A model generated the notes under the pieces. That model saw only the letters and a program-made list of their open reading frames with translations. It was not told where the DNA came from and made no database searches. The position numbers and the translations under genes are program-made. A stretch of 64,000 nucleotides of DNA from positions 37,032,115 to 37,096,114 of the forward strand of contig NC_134278.1 of the NCBI RefSeq assembly GCF_949628215.1, in the 5' to 3' direction. Positions 1 to 12,300 of this stretch are shown in pieces. Within the stretch, counting starts at the first letter, position 1. Every line of letters starts with the position of its first letter. The DNA is from Phalacrocorax aristotelis. Its lineage: Eukaryota; Chordata; Aves; Suliformes; Phalacrocoracidae.

Positions 1-3000
1 TATTCTCCACAAGGTTTCTCCCTCTTTGTCCTTGTATATGTAAATATTATTGCTGACCCACTTCTCCTGCATCCTGCAAGAGATGAATCTTCTCAAGTGC
101 CTTGTCAGCGTGGAACTGGACAGACGTGGAAAACCAGCTGGAAAACGGCCAGAATGAACGTGGTAGTAGATTGCTTTTCCAAGGGCTTGGCAGAGGGTCC
201 CCCGGAAAGGGGCTGGCAGGAATGTAATGCTCTATGATTGCTCCCTGAGTGCACTTTGCATCTCGAGTGCTCACTAATTTAAGCTTTGTTGAAACTGCAG
301 ATGGGGAAATGAGATTTGTGGGGGCTTTCATTCCTCATCCCTCTGCAGTAATGTAGATTACTAAGGGTTGCTCAAATTAGAAGAAATAAATCCGTTCCCT
401 AAATCAAAAAAAAAAAAAATTCAAAAAAAGAGAAGGCTGCTCCCAAGTTTGGTTTCACCAAGAAATGCAAACCTACTGGGCTCAACATTATTAGGCCTGA
501 TTTGTTTGCAATATCTTGGGCTGAAAGAGTGGGTGGGGTAGAAGGCTGGGCACCGACTGAAACCTGCCTGGATTCCTGCTCCTCAGTCAGAGCCACCAGC
601 TTCAGCAATGGTGGGATCTTTAAAGACACGAGTGCAAAATGCACGCTGGCACGTCTTACACAAGGTAGCTGTAAGTTTAAGGAATGATGAATGATTTAAT
701 ACAGAGCATGAAAGGTGTTTCTACCTCCAGGTTCAGTAGTTGCAAGTCAGATGACTGAGCCATGTCAGATGGTGAATTTCGCAGGAAATGTTATTCTTTT
801 CAAAGGTCCTTAGTGTTGGGAATTCGTGGAGGGAATCAAAGCAGCCACAGATACTAACAACTAGTCATGCTTCAACTAAAGGGCAGCAGCTGAGAAGAAT
901 GAACTCTTACACAGCTTTGGAATTTTCTAGGTATATTTAGATTGAAGGAAGGCTTACTCAGCTCTCTGGGTTTGTTTTTTTTGTTTTGTTTTGTGTTGTG
1001 TTTTCTGTTGATTGTAAAGGGATGGTACAAAGAACAGCCCTACCTTTCTGCTTTCCTCAACAACCCACAAATTTCTGAATGCAAATCAAAAGAATCAAAA
1101 CCTTTTTCAAAATTGTTCCAGCTCCATCTCTTCCCAAGAGCCTGCTTTAACACCTGCGATTTGTAGTAGCTTCAGCGTGATTTGAGTCAAAAGAGAAAAA
1201 GCTTTACCTTGGGACGTTATCTCTAAAATCTGACTGTGGGGAAAGCTGTGAAATGCTCTGAATGTAAACCTCTGGCCACAGTCAAGGTTCTGGACAAAAC
1301 AGAGCCCTGTGTGAGACTGAGTTTGTTATTGGGACACTCCAGTGTGATTTACAAAACCTCTGAACCTATTTTTGCAAGGGATAGGGTGATCTTGACTATG
1401 AGCTGCTTGACCTGTTGTGCATGTGGAGGAGGAGTCATAATATCATGCCCAACCCATGACAACAGGCATCGATGCACAACAGAGAGTGTACCCTGGAGGT
1501 TCCTTCTGTGATTAAACAAGAACCTTAAAAATATAGTGGCTTCTAGGACGTGTGTGGAGAATCAGGCTCCAAAGAGCTTTCCTTTATATGCTTTCAAGTT
1601 GTGTCTAGCCAAGGTATTTATAGGCTATCAGCCACCACACTGGGTGCCATTACTCAACAAGTGGAACAATCCTATACTTACATCACATTACTTTGTCTAT
1701 TGTATGTTTTAGACCCTTTAAGTTATCTACTTTCTCTTGGGGTCTGCAAGTGCGAGACCAGCTGATGATACTCCATAGCTCTATTGCAGCGGGAGCATTC
1801 TGTTTTCTATTTATCTTCTTCTTTTGCTGCTCCCTAGCACAATGGTCACATTTCTACCCAGGAAGATTGCTCAGGACTGTCAGAGTTTCAATGACACTCT
1901 AAAAGAGTAATTTTCAACATGTTTTGATACTTAGAATTTTTATAAAGTGCTAAAGACCCCTTTAGAAATTTCAGCTCTGCGATTGTTGCAGAGTCTATGT
2001 GAATTTACTACTTTTTAGCAATGTCTCACAGAATGTAGAGAAATAACTGATGGGTACCAGCAACGCACAGACCAGCAAACTTCTAAAATGCCTCAGGCAG
2101 GCTGCTCCTTTCAGGTGAGAGACGAAGCCACCTTAGCCACTTTTTCAGTCCTGAACATAATATTCCATTTCTCCAGGATTTTTCCCCTATGCCTGTTGCA
2201 TCTTGCTATACAAATAATCTTTTCTCATAATTAGAATCTTCTATGTCCAAAGTCGTACTTTTTAACTTCTGTTTTCACATATTTGCAAGCCTTGGTTCTG
2301 TGAGTTCTTTGTTACCTTAGCAGCAGTAAAGTTCTGCTTTATCTTTCATAAAAATCTGGCATAACAATGAATCATTCTTACCATGAAGTTTTTAGAAACA
2401 CCCCTTGTCCCCCATGAACTAACATTTTCAACTCCAGTCTTAGAATGCAGTGTTTCTATACCTCCTGTAAACATGGAAAACTGCTCATAAATAACGTTAA
2501 CAGTGTTTTAAAATTATTACATTTCTTCTACTTAACTACATGTTTGCACCATTTGGTCTTCAAGCCACTTGTATAACTGTACAATAGAAATGGAGTTAAA
2601 GGTATGGCCTCAGGACATTTACCAGCACTTACAGCTGCAGGATGGAGGGTGATGGCCAGTCTTAACCTATACATCCCCTGAAAGTGCAAAATGTCACGTG
2701 GCGATGTGCGATAGGTTTTACCCTCCACAGAATAATAGATCGCTGCTTAGGAGCCATGTAAAGTAAGAGGCTGCTCTACAAGCTTTGAAATCTTCAACTT
2801 CTCAATGTGATATTTATTTTTCCTAACGTTCTGGATTATTTCTGTGACAGAACTAGCTTCTTTGTGTGTACGGAAACAGTAGCAAAAGTGAGAAATGAAA
2901 AAGCTGTCTGGATTCTAGGTGCTCATCAAAGTTGATCCTGAGAAGTTACAGGTGCAAGATTTTTAGTCCAAAATATTATAAATCTACTCATAAAAATTGA

Positions 3001-4906
3001 GAATTACAAGAAAATTCATTGAAATACAGCTTGAGATTGTTCAAAACCTGTTTCAAAGTGTGTTTGAAAGGACACTTTAATTAAGTCACTGCATTCATTG
3101 TCAAGTAGCTGAATGCAGGCAGGAAGTCCCCTGCTGTGACTTAGATGGTGTCTCTAAATATGCGTGGAACAAAGTTGCTGAAGTGCTGGCTAGAAACTCT
3201 GTTAAGAGTGATGGATTTCCGTGAGCTCTGGCACTTTGGCTCAGTTTGGGTCTATCAGGTCTGGCCATGTGTTTGGCTGCTCAGACTCTTTTTTGAAGTT
3301 CAAGCTGTAGGTAGGAGTCTGCTCACCCAAGGGCTACAGGAACAAAAGAGACTCTAAAAACATGAAAAGAAAAATGTACATTGGCTCAGCTGGCTGGGAC
3401 CAGTTTAGGGCATTCAAAATGCAATAGTGCCTTTGGATTCTTCTAACAGGTGCTGGTTTTGCCTGGTTTTATCTTTCCTAACAATGTTAAATGACATTCA
3501 GTACCCTTCAGAATCAGACTTTGCTATCTTTTTTCTACTTTACTGTATTTAAGAAATATATGAGAAGGCATGAGTTATTAATATTATAATTTATTGCTAT
3601 ATTTTAATGCTGTGACAGAATCAAATACAACCAGCTGCAGTGAGTTGCACTGATTCTATTTCTTTCATATAATAACAGTATGGCCAAACTAGAACATTAA
3701 AAACAATATTTTCTAGTAGGGAGTAAATAGGGAAGTAAACACCTCCATCTTTAAAAAAAACCTCTTTAGAGCAACAGAGGTAAACACGTTGTCAGAAATG
3801 ATCCTGCAGTGTGAAGGAAATTCACTGAGTAAGGTAATGGAGATTTTCCAGCAAATTCTTGTAATTACTCACCTATCACAGAATTTTAACAAGTTGCTTG
3901 GAGTTACCTTACCAACCAACATAAAAAAAGTTTGCCTGCTTTGCTTCTTTTGCTGGTTGCTCAGAAGCAATTAACCAGTAAAAACTTGTTGGTCACTGAT
4001 TTGTCGTTCCTACAGTAGGAGTTGCACTCAAATGAAGATAGCACTGAAGCCAGAAAATCTTAACCTTTGTACCTAAGTTTACTCTGATGAAATTTACTCT
4101 TTTCAACAAGCACTCTCATGAAAGCAAAGTAATGCATAGTCATAAATCTTTGCAAGACTGATACCTGAATTCCTGTTACAGGATTGGACTTTATATTGCT
4201 GATATTGAGCTCTGCTCCAGAGGACAGTGAAGTCAGGTGGAGAGCCTCCCAATGACTTCCACAAGATATAAATAAAGCTTAAAATGAGCACTGAGCATCC
4301 TGATTATTTTTTATGGCTCTTGCTAGATAACTTCCACTAGACCTGCAGGATTTCAAAATAAATGATCAATATTAAAATGTAAAGAAAGCTTTAAGGACGT
4401 ATTTGGCAGCAAGTTGAGGTCTGCACTTAGTCTGGACGGTGGAAGTTCACGGAGGGCGGTGGCGATGGAAGGGTGTAACGGAGCCAGGCAGCACGCACTT
4501 CACCACTAGGGCGAAGTTTAGTCAGAGGGAATGAATAACCATCTGGCTGCATGTAGGGAAGTAAGATGATGAGGGTTATGACTGAAGTAGTATGTGTAAG
4601 GCTGCCAGCTATGTGGTTCTGAGTCTTTAAAGACAGGCAGCGTCCTCACATTCAAAAGCTGATGAGGGCTGTAGGGATTCCCCTCAGTCACTTGCAGATG
4701 AGCTGACTGATGAAGGGTTATTTGGGTTATCTGCTTATCGTGTTGATTAATAACATCTGTTCCACAGCTGATAATATTAAGAACTGTACATCTATACCAG
4801 GGAGTGAAAACAGACAGTGCTGTTTAACTCCTTTGAGATGTATGGCATAGGCGAGTCCTCTCAACCAGCGGCCTGCCTTTGTCCCTTTTGCCTGCCCTGA
4901 AAGGAA
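1..4906. other. Non-genic flank upstream of SH3BGRL2
   Basis: AT-rich DNA with short A and T runs. Open frames here are short, lack splice context and resemble no family I know. I see no repeat with diagnostic ends and no RNA gene. It presumably contains distal upstream sequence of SH3BGRL2, but nothing in it can be assigned a function from sequence alone. Confidence 0.6.
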
Positions 4907-4907
4907 T

Positions 4908-5525
4908 CAGGATCACAGGATCACAGAACGGTTGGGGTTGGAAGGGACCTCTGGAGATCATCTCATCCGACCCCCCTGCTTGAGCAGGCACACCTAGAGC
5001 AGGGGGCACAGGAACGCGTCCAGGTGGGTTTTGAATGTCTCCAGGGAAGGAGAGTCCACAACCTCCCTGGGCAGCCTGTGCCACTGCTCTGTCGCCCTCA
5101 CAAGAAAGAAGCTTTTCCTCATGTTTAGGTGGAACTTCCTGTGTTCCAACTTGTGCCCATTGCCCCTTGTCCTGTCATTGGGCACCACTGAAAAGTCTGG
5201 CCCCATCCTCTTGATACCCACCCTTTAGATATTTATAAGCATTGGTAAGATCCCCCCTCAGTCTTCTCTTCTCCAGGCTGTACAAACCCAGGTCTTTCAG
5301 CCTTTCCTCATAAGGGAGATGCTCCATTCCCCTGATCGGTTTTGTAGCTCTCCACTGGACTTGCTCAAGCAGTTCCCTGTCCTTCTTAAACTGGGGACCC
5401 CAGACCTGGATGCAGTACTCCAGATGTGGCCTCATTCGGGCGGAGCAGAGGGGGAGAATAACCTCCCTCGACCTGCGGGCCACATTCCTTTTTATGCAAC
5501 CCAGGGATGTGCCTCTGTGGCCTGT
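4908..5525 (-). repeat. CR1 LINE fragment, 3' end plus part of ORF2
   Basis: Reading the minus strand, the segment encodes the C-terminal part of a CR1 reverse-transcriptase ORF (motifs such as [37 protein letters not shown] and HRLPREVV). It is followed by the CR1 3' UTR, whose complement reads GGTTGGAAGGGACCTCTGGAGATCATC, and ends in degraded GATCACAG tail repeats at 4908-4927. It is truncated at its 5' end, as most CR1 copies are. Frames are interrupted, so it is inactive. It ends about 300 bp before the CpG island. The boundary at 5525 is approximate. Confidence 0.92.
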
Positions 5526-6199
5526 CCAGAAGGGCACCATTTCCCACCCCCTTGCTGCTGTAAATGGTGGCCAGCAGGGACGGACCCGGGCCTGGTGGAG
5601 CAGAAGCGGCGCTCCACACGCATGGGGCAGGAGGACCAGGAGCATCCAGAGGGGCCGAGCTGTTAGGGAGGAGCAGCCCTGATGGTGGAGGGCATGAATT
5701 TAAGCGCGTTGTTCATCATGCACCAGGGCCACCTCGACCTGCGGGGCAGGGCACCTAGAGGGAGGCACAATCCCCTTCTCAGCCTCTCAAATGCGAATGG
5801 TGGCACCCGGCAGACCCGGGCGCTGGGGACGTGGCAGCTCGGGGCACGCAGGTTGCCGGCTTGGCTCGCTTTTCCCGGCGAAGCAGGACGAACGGCGGGC
5901 TGTCCCTCGCCCGGGGAAAACTACAGCGCCCGTCGGCCCCTGCGCGCCGCCCCCACCTTTCCCGCCTCTCGCCGTTATCGCCTGCCTCCTGTCAGCGAGG
6001 AGCCGGACCCGGCTCGCCCTAGAAGGGCTGCCGCCTCGGAGAAGCGGGGTGCTGCAGCTGACAGCCGCCTTCGGCGGGCGGCGGGGTGGAGCGGGGCGGC
6101 CCCGGCCCCCTTCATCCCTGTCTCGGTCCCGTGCGGGGGAGCGGCGTCCCCGTAGCCTCCGCTGCCCCGTCCCGTCCGGTCCCGTCGCCTCTGCGGCTC

Positions 6200-6208
6200 A
6201 TGAGGTGA
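6200..6208 (+). promoter_or_regulatory. Minimal two-codon upstream ORF (ATG AGG TGA)
   Basis: An ATG at 6200 is followed by one codon and a stop ending at 6208, two bases before the SH3BGRL2 start codon at 6211, and in a different frame from it. Its context is weak (C at -3, A at +4). The main start has A at -3 and G at +4. Leaky scanning past the uORF is therefore expected, with possible modulation of translation. It is relevant only if transcription starts upstream of 6200, which the CpG-island layout suggests. Confidence 0.5.
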
Positions 6209-6210
6209 AG

Positions 6211-6255
6211 ATGGTGATCCGCGTCTTCGTCGCCTCCTCCTCGGGCTCGGTGGCG
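6211..6255 (+). CDS. SH3BGRL2: SH3BGRL2 coding exon 1
   Basis: Encodes residues 1-15, MVIRVFVASSSGSVA, and ends at a consensus donor (GCG|GTGAGT) in phase 0. SH3BGRL-family proteins have a small thioredoxin/glutaredoxin-like fold. This exon supplies the first beta strand (VIRVFVAS) and the loop where glutaredoxins carry CxxC. Here the loop is SSSG with no cysteine, so no thiol redox activity is expected. The family acts as a small cytosolic or nuclear adaptor. The start has a strong Kozak context (A at -3, G at +4) and matches the family N-terminus. Ser13 sits where I recall Phe in the human protein (SSSGFVA), an unverified difference. Exon 2 lies 23.7 kb downstream. Confidence 0.95.
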
Positions 6256-6261
6256 GTGAGT

Positions 6262-6313
6262 GGGGGCAAGCGGCGGGGAGAAGGGAGAAGAGCGGGGTGG
6301 GGGGCCGCCGGGG
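6262..6313 (+). other. G-rich tract just inside intron 1 (possible G-quadruplex)
   Basis: Starting 6 bases after the exon 1 donor there are closely spaced G runs on the sense strand (G5, G4, G3, G4, G6, G4), mostly with short loops. This could form a G-quadruplex in DNA or nascent RNA, or favour R-loops at the promoter-proximal intron. Only the primary pattern is seen; folding is inferred. Confidence 0.4.
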
Positions 6314-9300
6314 CTCAGCCTCCGGGGCCGGGGACGGCGCGGGGCCAAGCCGCCGCTCTCCCTCCCCGCGGTTGCCCCTCGGAGCCTGCCCTTGGCTCCG
6401 AGACCTCGCCCCGCACGCCGGCATGGAGCGGGGGGGTCAGTGGGCTGCTGCAGAACCCGGGTCTCAATCCGGCGGGGCTGCGTGTGCAATGGGGGCGTAA
6501 AAACGACACCCCCCACCCCCCCTTTTAAGGCTGCCAAAGTGTAACTTGTTCCTGAATTGCCCTTGGCAAACCAAGCCCTGTGAAACCTCTTTGTAGGGGA
6601 CAAATATTGTTTTTAAACGGTCTAAAAGGTGATTAAAGTGGGGCTAAACCGTCCCGCTTGGGAGGGGGTTTCCGCGCCTCGGTGAGGGGGAGGCGCCCTG
6701 AGGCGCGCCGTGCCCCACCCCTCAGGTGCGGGGCCTTGGTGCCCGCCAGCTACTGCGGGCTTGAAAAATAAATACAGGGAGAGCCCTGAGACAAACTTCA
6801 GGCCAGTAGCACCTCTCTGCATTAGCAAATACTCTAGGAAAGGTACAACAACTTTCAGACTCGGTTTTGAAAGGCATCACTGCGTCCTCTACTTAATTGA
6901 AGCTCTTATAGCTTTCTCTTCTTTAATTATGCATGTGACCTATGAATTTCCATATTTTCATATAAAGTGACAGCTCTGATTTCCATTGAGGCAATCTGAG
7001 TGTAAGCGTTCTACTGAATTTGTTCTTTAATGAGGAACATCAGAAGGATTTAGATATAATTGCTATTCTTTATGCCTCAGCGGTGAAGGCAGTGGCATTT
7101 TTGCATTGCAGAAGGATGTAGCACTGTATTTTCCCATCTGAAGGTTTATTGTGTGTTCACTGCCATCAGCCTTTTACTGCACAATACTTGTTTTCAGTTC
7201 AGTGGCATGGTGACAGGTATGGGTTCCGATATGTTTTGGCATGAAGTGTTCAAAATGCTTAGTGGCTGCATTTCAGCTAATAAAAACTAATTACCCATTT
7301 CAGTAGCCAACTGAGTAAACACGGAGCGTCTTCAGAACTCTGTAATCCATGCTCATCAAGCATCCATAATAGAAACATCTTCCCTGCATGGGCAATTGTT
7401 TCATGCTGTGGTAGCTCAGTATTGCTAGGTTTAGTTTCTGATCCATGCCTCATAGCTTGAACAAGAATGCCTAGTTTTATATTTTGTTTTTGTTGAAGGG
7501 GGAGAAAAGGGACGCATAGTTAGCTCACCCATATCTCCTGTTCTTACCAGTCTATGAATAAGTAATTGATGGGAGTTTTTGATTCTGCCCTCTCCTTCCT
7601 GTCTCTCCCTCCAAGGAACATACCCGTTAGCAGCAGCAATATAACCCTCTTCACTGTCTATTAACCCAGCAAACCAAATCTGAGGTTGACAAGCATTTTA
7701 ATTTGCACATCAGTTCATTTGCTGACTTCTTTCTGGGTTGGACAACAAGAAGATGACATACAATACAGATTACAGTTTGCAAACTGGTGATAGTCAACTT
7801 TCTTCATCTAGACAGCCTAGCCAGAGAAGAATAGACAATTTAGTGTTTGAAGGTAATGTTACGCATCTCTTTTCTGTCAGTTTTTCTTTATCTATGTAAT
7901 CACAGCATTTAAGAATCTTCATTATGGGCTAGGTTCCTGCTGTGCTCAGTGTCGCATCACCGAGGCTTTTTACTGTGGGCTTTGCAGGGGGTGTCCCTGG
8001 ATCACAGCTAAATGATGGAGGAAAATGACAAAGAAAAAATTATTATCAGCTGTTTATGTGGGAATCTGCATCTGGAGAAGAGGGCAGTTACTGTATTGCA
8101 CATCTCTAAACAGAGAAGTTTTAAACTTATTTTCATCCTCCTGGAACTAAACACTAGTGAGAGGGGACAAAAAGTGTTTGAGTCATGTAATACCTTGTAG
8201 TCTCCTCCAGCCTTCAGCACAACTGTGTCAGTTACTTTTTGGGATCCTGTGCAATTTATGAGACAGGATGATTTCCCTGACTGGAGAAATGAGTACCCCT
8301 CATAGATCCTACTCTGTCTCCTGCTAAAAACAGTGTCAGAATCCATGGTTTAATTTCCACTTGTAGGTCAGCTTGAGTCAAACTGTAGGCTAGCGGCTTT
8401 TGAGAGTGGATGTGGCTGAGATCAGCGTCTGTCCTGCTGCAATTAACCAAAAACTTCTATATGTAATATTTGCTGATAAACTAAAAGCAACGTCATAGTG
8501 ACATGATTCACTTTGCTAATCTCTCTAGAGATGTTTTGTTAAATTACTCTTTATTTTAAAATGAAAAGTCCATCTAGTCTCTAGAGTAAGCTTTCAGTTT
8601 TGTTTGTTACCTCACCAGCAGTGTGCTGTTAAAGCATGGGCACTTCTCAGTCCTCTTTCTTCTTTGTGCATGCAATAAGACTGGTTTGAGTTTGCGGAGA
8701 GGGAAGGGTGAAGGCAGTGATTTGTTTAAATAACAAATGCAGCAATTTCCTTATGTTAACTGGTGAAATGGTATTATCTAGCAAATATAATGAGCTAAAG
8801 TCTTTGTGTTAGACTCCTTTTGAAATTTTCAGAATAACCAGGTCAAACGATAGGCATTTGGCTGAAACATTCCTGAGAAATATACTGGTTGTGTAGTCAG
8901 CAAAGGCTTCGGTTTTCGTAACTATAACTTCCTCTGGAAACTTTTGAAATGTTTGTTCATCCTGATGCTCAGTGTAGTTTACTTTGTGCTAAAGAAGATA
9001 AAAATACGTAACAGTAATACATAGTTCTAAGAGTTCAGCACATAAAATGTTTTGGGGGTCATTCTGGAGAATGAGAAAAGGAAATAGTTAGAGTGGATAA
9101 GAAGAAGCCAAGAAAAATGTGAACCTTCCCTCCTTTTGGTCTTGGACTTCTCCCTGCAGCATCTTCCTCACATCTGAAGGCTCTTAGACCTTAGAGGTTA
9201 ATAGTAGTAACTATTTTTTTTTTTTTTAAATTTGTGAATATAAATGCCTCATGAGTTTAAAAGAGCTCACAGATCCCAAAACTTAGTTGTTGCTTTAGTG

Positions 9301-12300
9301 GAAACATTCATCTTCAGTGTTTATGGAAGCTGGACTGTGGGTTTACCCTGTTGGGATGCTGCAGTCAAGCTCCTGTGACCTTCTTGTGGGAAGGGAGGAG
9401 AGAGGCATTGTGTGTATGTCTGCATACATTTCTAAATAACCCCGTGTTGTTTTGAGCATGCGTTAGGCAGCTGAATCGCAATGGGAAGCCTCTGAATAGG
9501 CAGGCAGGCATGTTTCTACAAGCCTTACTGTCTCCTGCTTTTTCTGACCTGAATTTCTGTTTGTTGGTAAGCTGTGTCTTGAATTCCAACCACTTCTTTG
9601 TAGGGCTGGGGAGGCAGGCTTTGCTACTCCTCCCTGATAAGGACAATCAGTGTTCTTTTGTGTTTGGGAGAAAGGCTACTTTAAAATGAGGCTACTTTTC
9701 TGCCTCAGAAGTGCTTCACTGTTTTCAGGAAATAGTTTATGCCCTCATTTTTCACCAAATCATTCCAAGGTGACTGTAATTTAATCTGCTTCACATTTTC
9801 AGTCTATTAATGAAAATTTACATTTGTGCTAAAGTACTACGTATTGAATCAGTTAAATGGTTTTTCCAGTGTTTTAAAGCGGCTCTGCCTTTGACAGGAA
9901 GGGTAGTATGAGCTCAGTAACTCTACGCCTGGAATTCCTATAGTTATCTAGAAATGTCAAACCAGAGGAGACTTCAGTCCTCTTGCAGTCAGAGGACTGA
10001 AGATCAGGTAAGGGGAATGTCAGTGGAAAGCTTTCAAATAATGAAGGCACTTCAAACAGCTGCCTCACTTGCACTTTCTCCTCTGTGGTAATAATTTATT
10101 GCCTTGGAGCTTCATCTTCTGTTAAACCGAACAGATAATATAGGGGAGTTACTGAAATAATGGCACAGCAGGTAGAATCTCCTCTGACTAGTAAGAGGTG
10201 CGAAACACTTTCCCACTGAAATTTTTGTGTATTCATGAGATGTGAAAAACACATCATTGAAATGAATTCCATTTAGCGTATAAGGGCAAGTGCTGCTCAG
10301 GCATATTCTCCATGAGAACATGTTTAGGAATAGGAGGGCTTGAGGACAAACAGCACCAACCCGAAAAGAATAGACTTTTTAAAATGACCAAAACTTGGAC
10401 TTTGACTCTTGCTACTGAAGAGAATGATGGATTTTTTTACTAGGAAGCTTGATAAGATAAGTGCAGTTATCGTTAACTTGTTTCTATAGCAAATACTGGT
10501 TTTATGAGACTAAAACTCTGCTTTGTTGAAGCATATCGTGGAGGTCAAAGGAGTTGGAATTTTTGTTTCCTGGAATGACTTTAAATCACAGTATAAAACA
10601 TCAGAATGTCAGAATAATTACAGTCATGTTTGGTTCACGTGTTTTTGGATAACGTGACAAAGACAAATACAATGCTAGCATTCTTAAGGCTAAGCTTGTC
10701 TCCTAGCGAGAACGATGAATTTCAACTCCACCCTTGTTTGCACAAAGTCATTGTAACTCAATGTTTCTCATAGCTCTTGAGGTGTGGAATAAATTAACGT
10801 AGAATACGTCACTTCTAGAATATCCACCGTCTAACAGGGGTTTCTTGCCTCTCTGCACCCCAAAAGCGCAACAGTTAAACCTGAAAGTGATTTGGTTGAG
10901 TGATACAAGTGCTGTTTGTGAAAACTGTATTAATTATGGTGGTCATCTGGAAGGATCTGCAACTTGCTGTATGTGATTTACAGAAATTCAACTACCTGTT
11001 ATATCAAATATTAAGCTTTGCAAATTATAAACATTATCATGATTTTTAAATATTAGAAGTTTGTGAAATGAGATCATAGCAGCAGGTCAGTTAGCTTTTT
11101 GGAAATGAGACAATAATCTGTACAATTAGAAGTGATCCTGCGATATTTACATGGGAAAGAGCAGTATTTTAAATGCATAACCACAGCATTGTCTAACATC
11201 TGTCAGCATGCTGAGGATACACCTGTTGGATTGGATCCTCAAAGCCTGATTTATGAATCTCATGTGAACTTCGTGCTCTGTCACTTCACTTGGTCAAGGT
11301 GGTGGTGCTTTTGGTGGTGCACCTACAGAGTCGTGCTGTAGCAACACCAGTGATACTGGGAGAAAAATTCAATCCTTGCTCAGTCAAGGGACACATCATG
11401 TATATCATGTCTTGGACCTTAGCAACTCTATTGTGCCCATAGGAGAGATCTGGGGACTTTCTGGACCTAGGCCCTTTGACTGGCAGAAATGATTTCCTCA
11501 TCCTTCCTCAAGTTTTCTATTGTCAGGTCAGGTGGCTCATATTCATCTTTGCTGGTTTCTGTCAGTCCCGTTTTGCAGGGGTCACGGGGCAGAGGGAGCT
11601 TGTGAGCCTTGCTCGTGACTGTGAATTCTACAAAGTGGGATGGTCAGCGCTGAAGGCTTCAGCTGTTTTTCACTGTTAAGGGCCCTCTGTGGATCTAGCT
11701 CTCAAGTCTGTATTCCAAAGAAGTCTAAATTCTAGTTATATCCTCCTGCCTCCTGGTGGAGAGAATTAAGAGTCTCTGAACAGGAGTTCGGGTAGCTTAA
11801 TGAATGTGTTCAGGAGGGAGCCAGGAGAGAACCCTAGTCACAAGGTGACAGGTGGAATTTAGAACATCTGTGTGTGTTATTCAGTACCTAACTGTTGCAC
11901 CATTCTTGTGTGCTCTAGCACTTTTCAAATATTTACATTTCTTCTTGGCGGTTAGATGATGTCAGAAATAATGCTACCTTGAAGAACATGCTTTGGACTG
12001 CATGGTGTCTGTCATGAGCAGTAGGACTGATACTGACCTTTGATTACAACTGTAACTGTAATAAAACTTCAAGGGAGGTATTGTTCCAACTGGATTTCTG
12101 AAGACTGTATGGATTGTGTGTTCTGACTGTCCGTGTATTGGTCTGCTTTGTACAGGCATATGGTTCAATGTGTCTAACAACTGTATAGTGATGTTTTCAT
12201 TAAAGATTTAGTCCTCTATTTTGAATATACTTACATGGGTTGGAAAGAACAAAATGAGTAATAAAAGGCGACTTGTTCATTTTGAGAAGGTTTTTCCTCT

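Larger units (their letters stand above)
5800..6530 (+). promoter_or_regulatory. SH3BGRL2: CpG-island promoter of SH3BGRL2
   Basis: G+C and CpG density rise abruptly here compared with the AT-rich flanks, and the island covers coding exon 1 and the start of intron 1. GC boxes are visible (GGGGCGG at 6093-6099, with GCGGGCGGCGGGG just before). No TATA box is seen at a sensible distance, so a dispersed, TATA-less start is likely. The transcription start cannot be placed exactly; from the GC boxes I infer roughly 6000-6180. Long open frames on both strands inside the island are a by-product of high G+C and are not annotated as genes. Confidence 0.85.

Noticed and set aside
5319..5682. Open frames of 90-115 codons on the + strand
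   Set aside because: They are antisense shadows of the CR1 ORF2 fragment on the minus strand.
5791..6528. Open frame of 245 codons across the CpG island, plus long antisense frames at 5975-6603
   Set aside because: High G+C removes stop codons from all frames. The SH3BGRL2 exon with its donor explains this region, and the long frames read through the exon 1 donor in the wrong frame with low-complexity Arg/Pro/Gly content.
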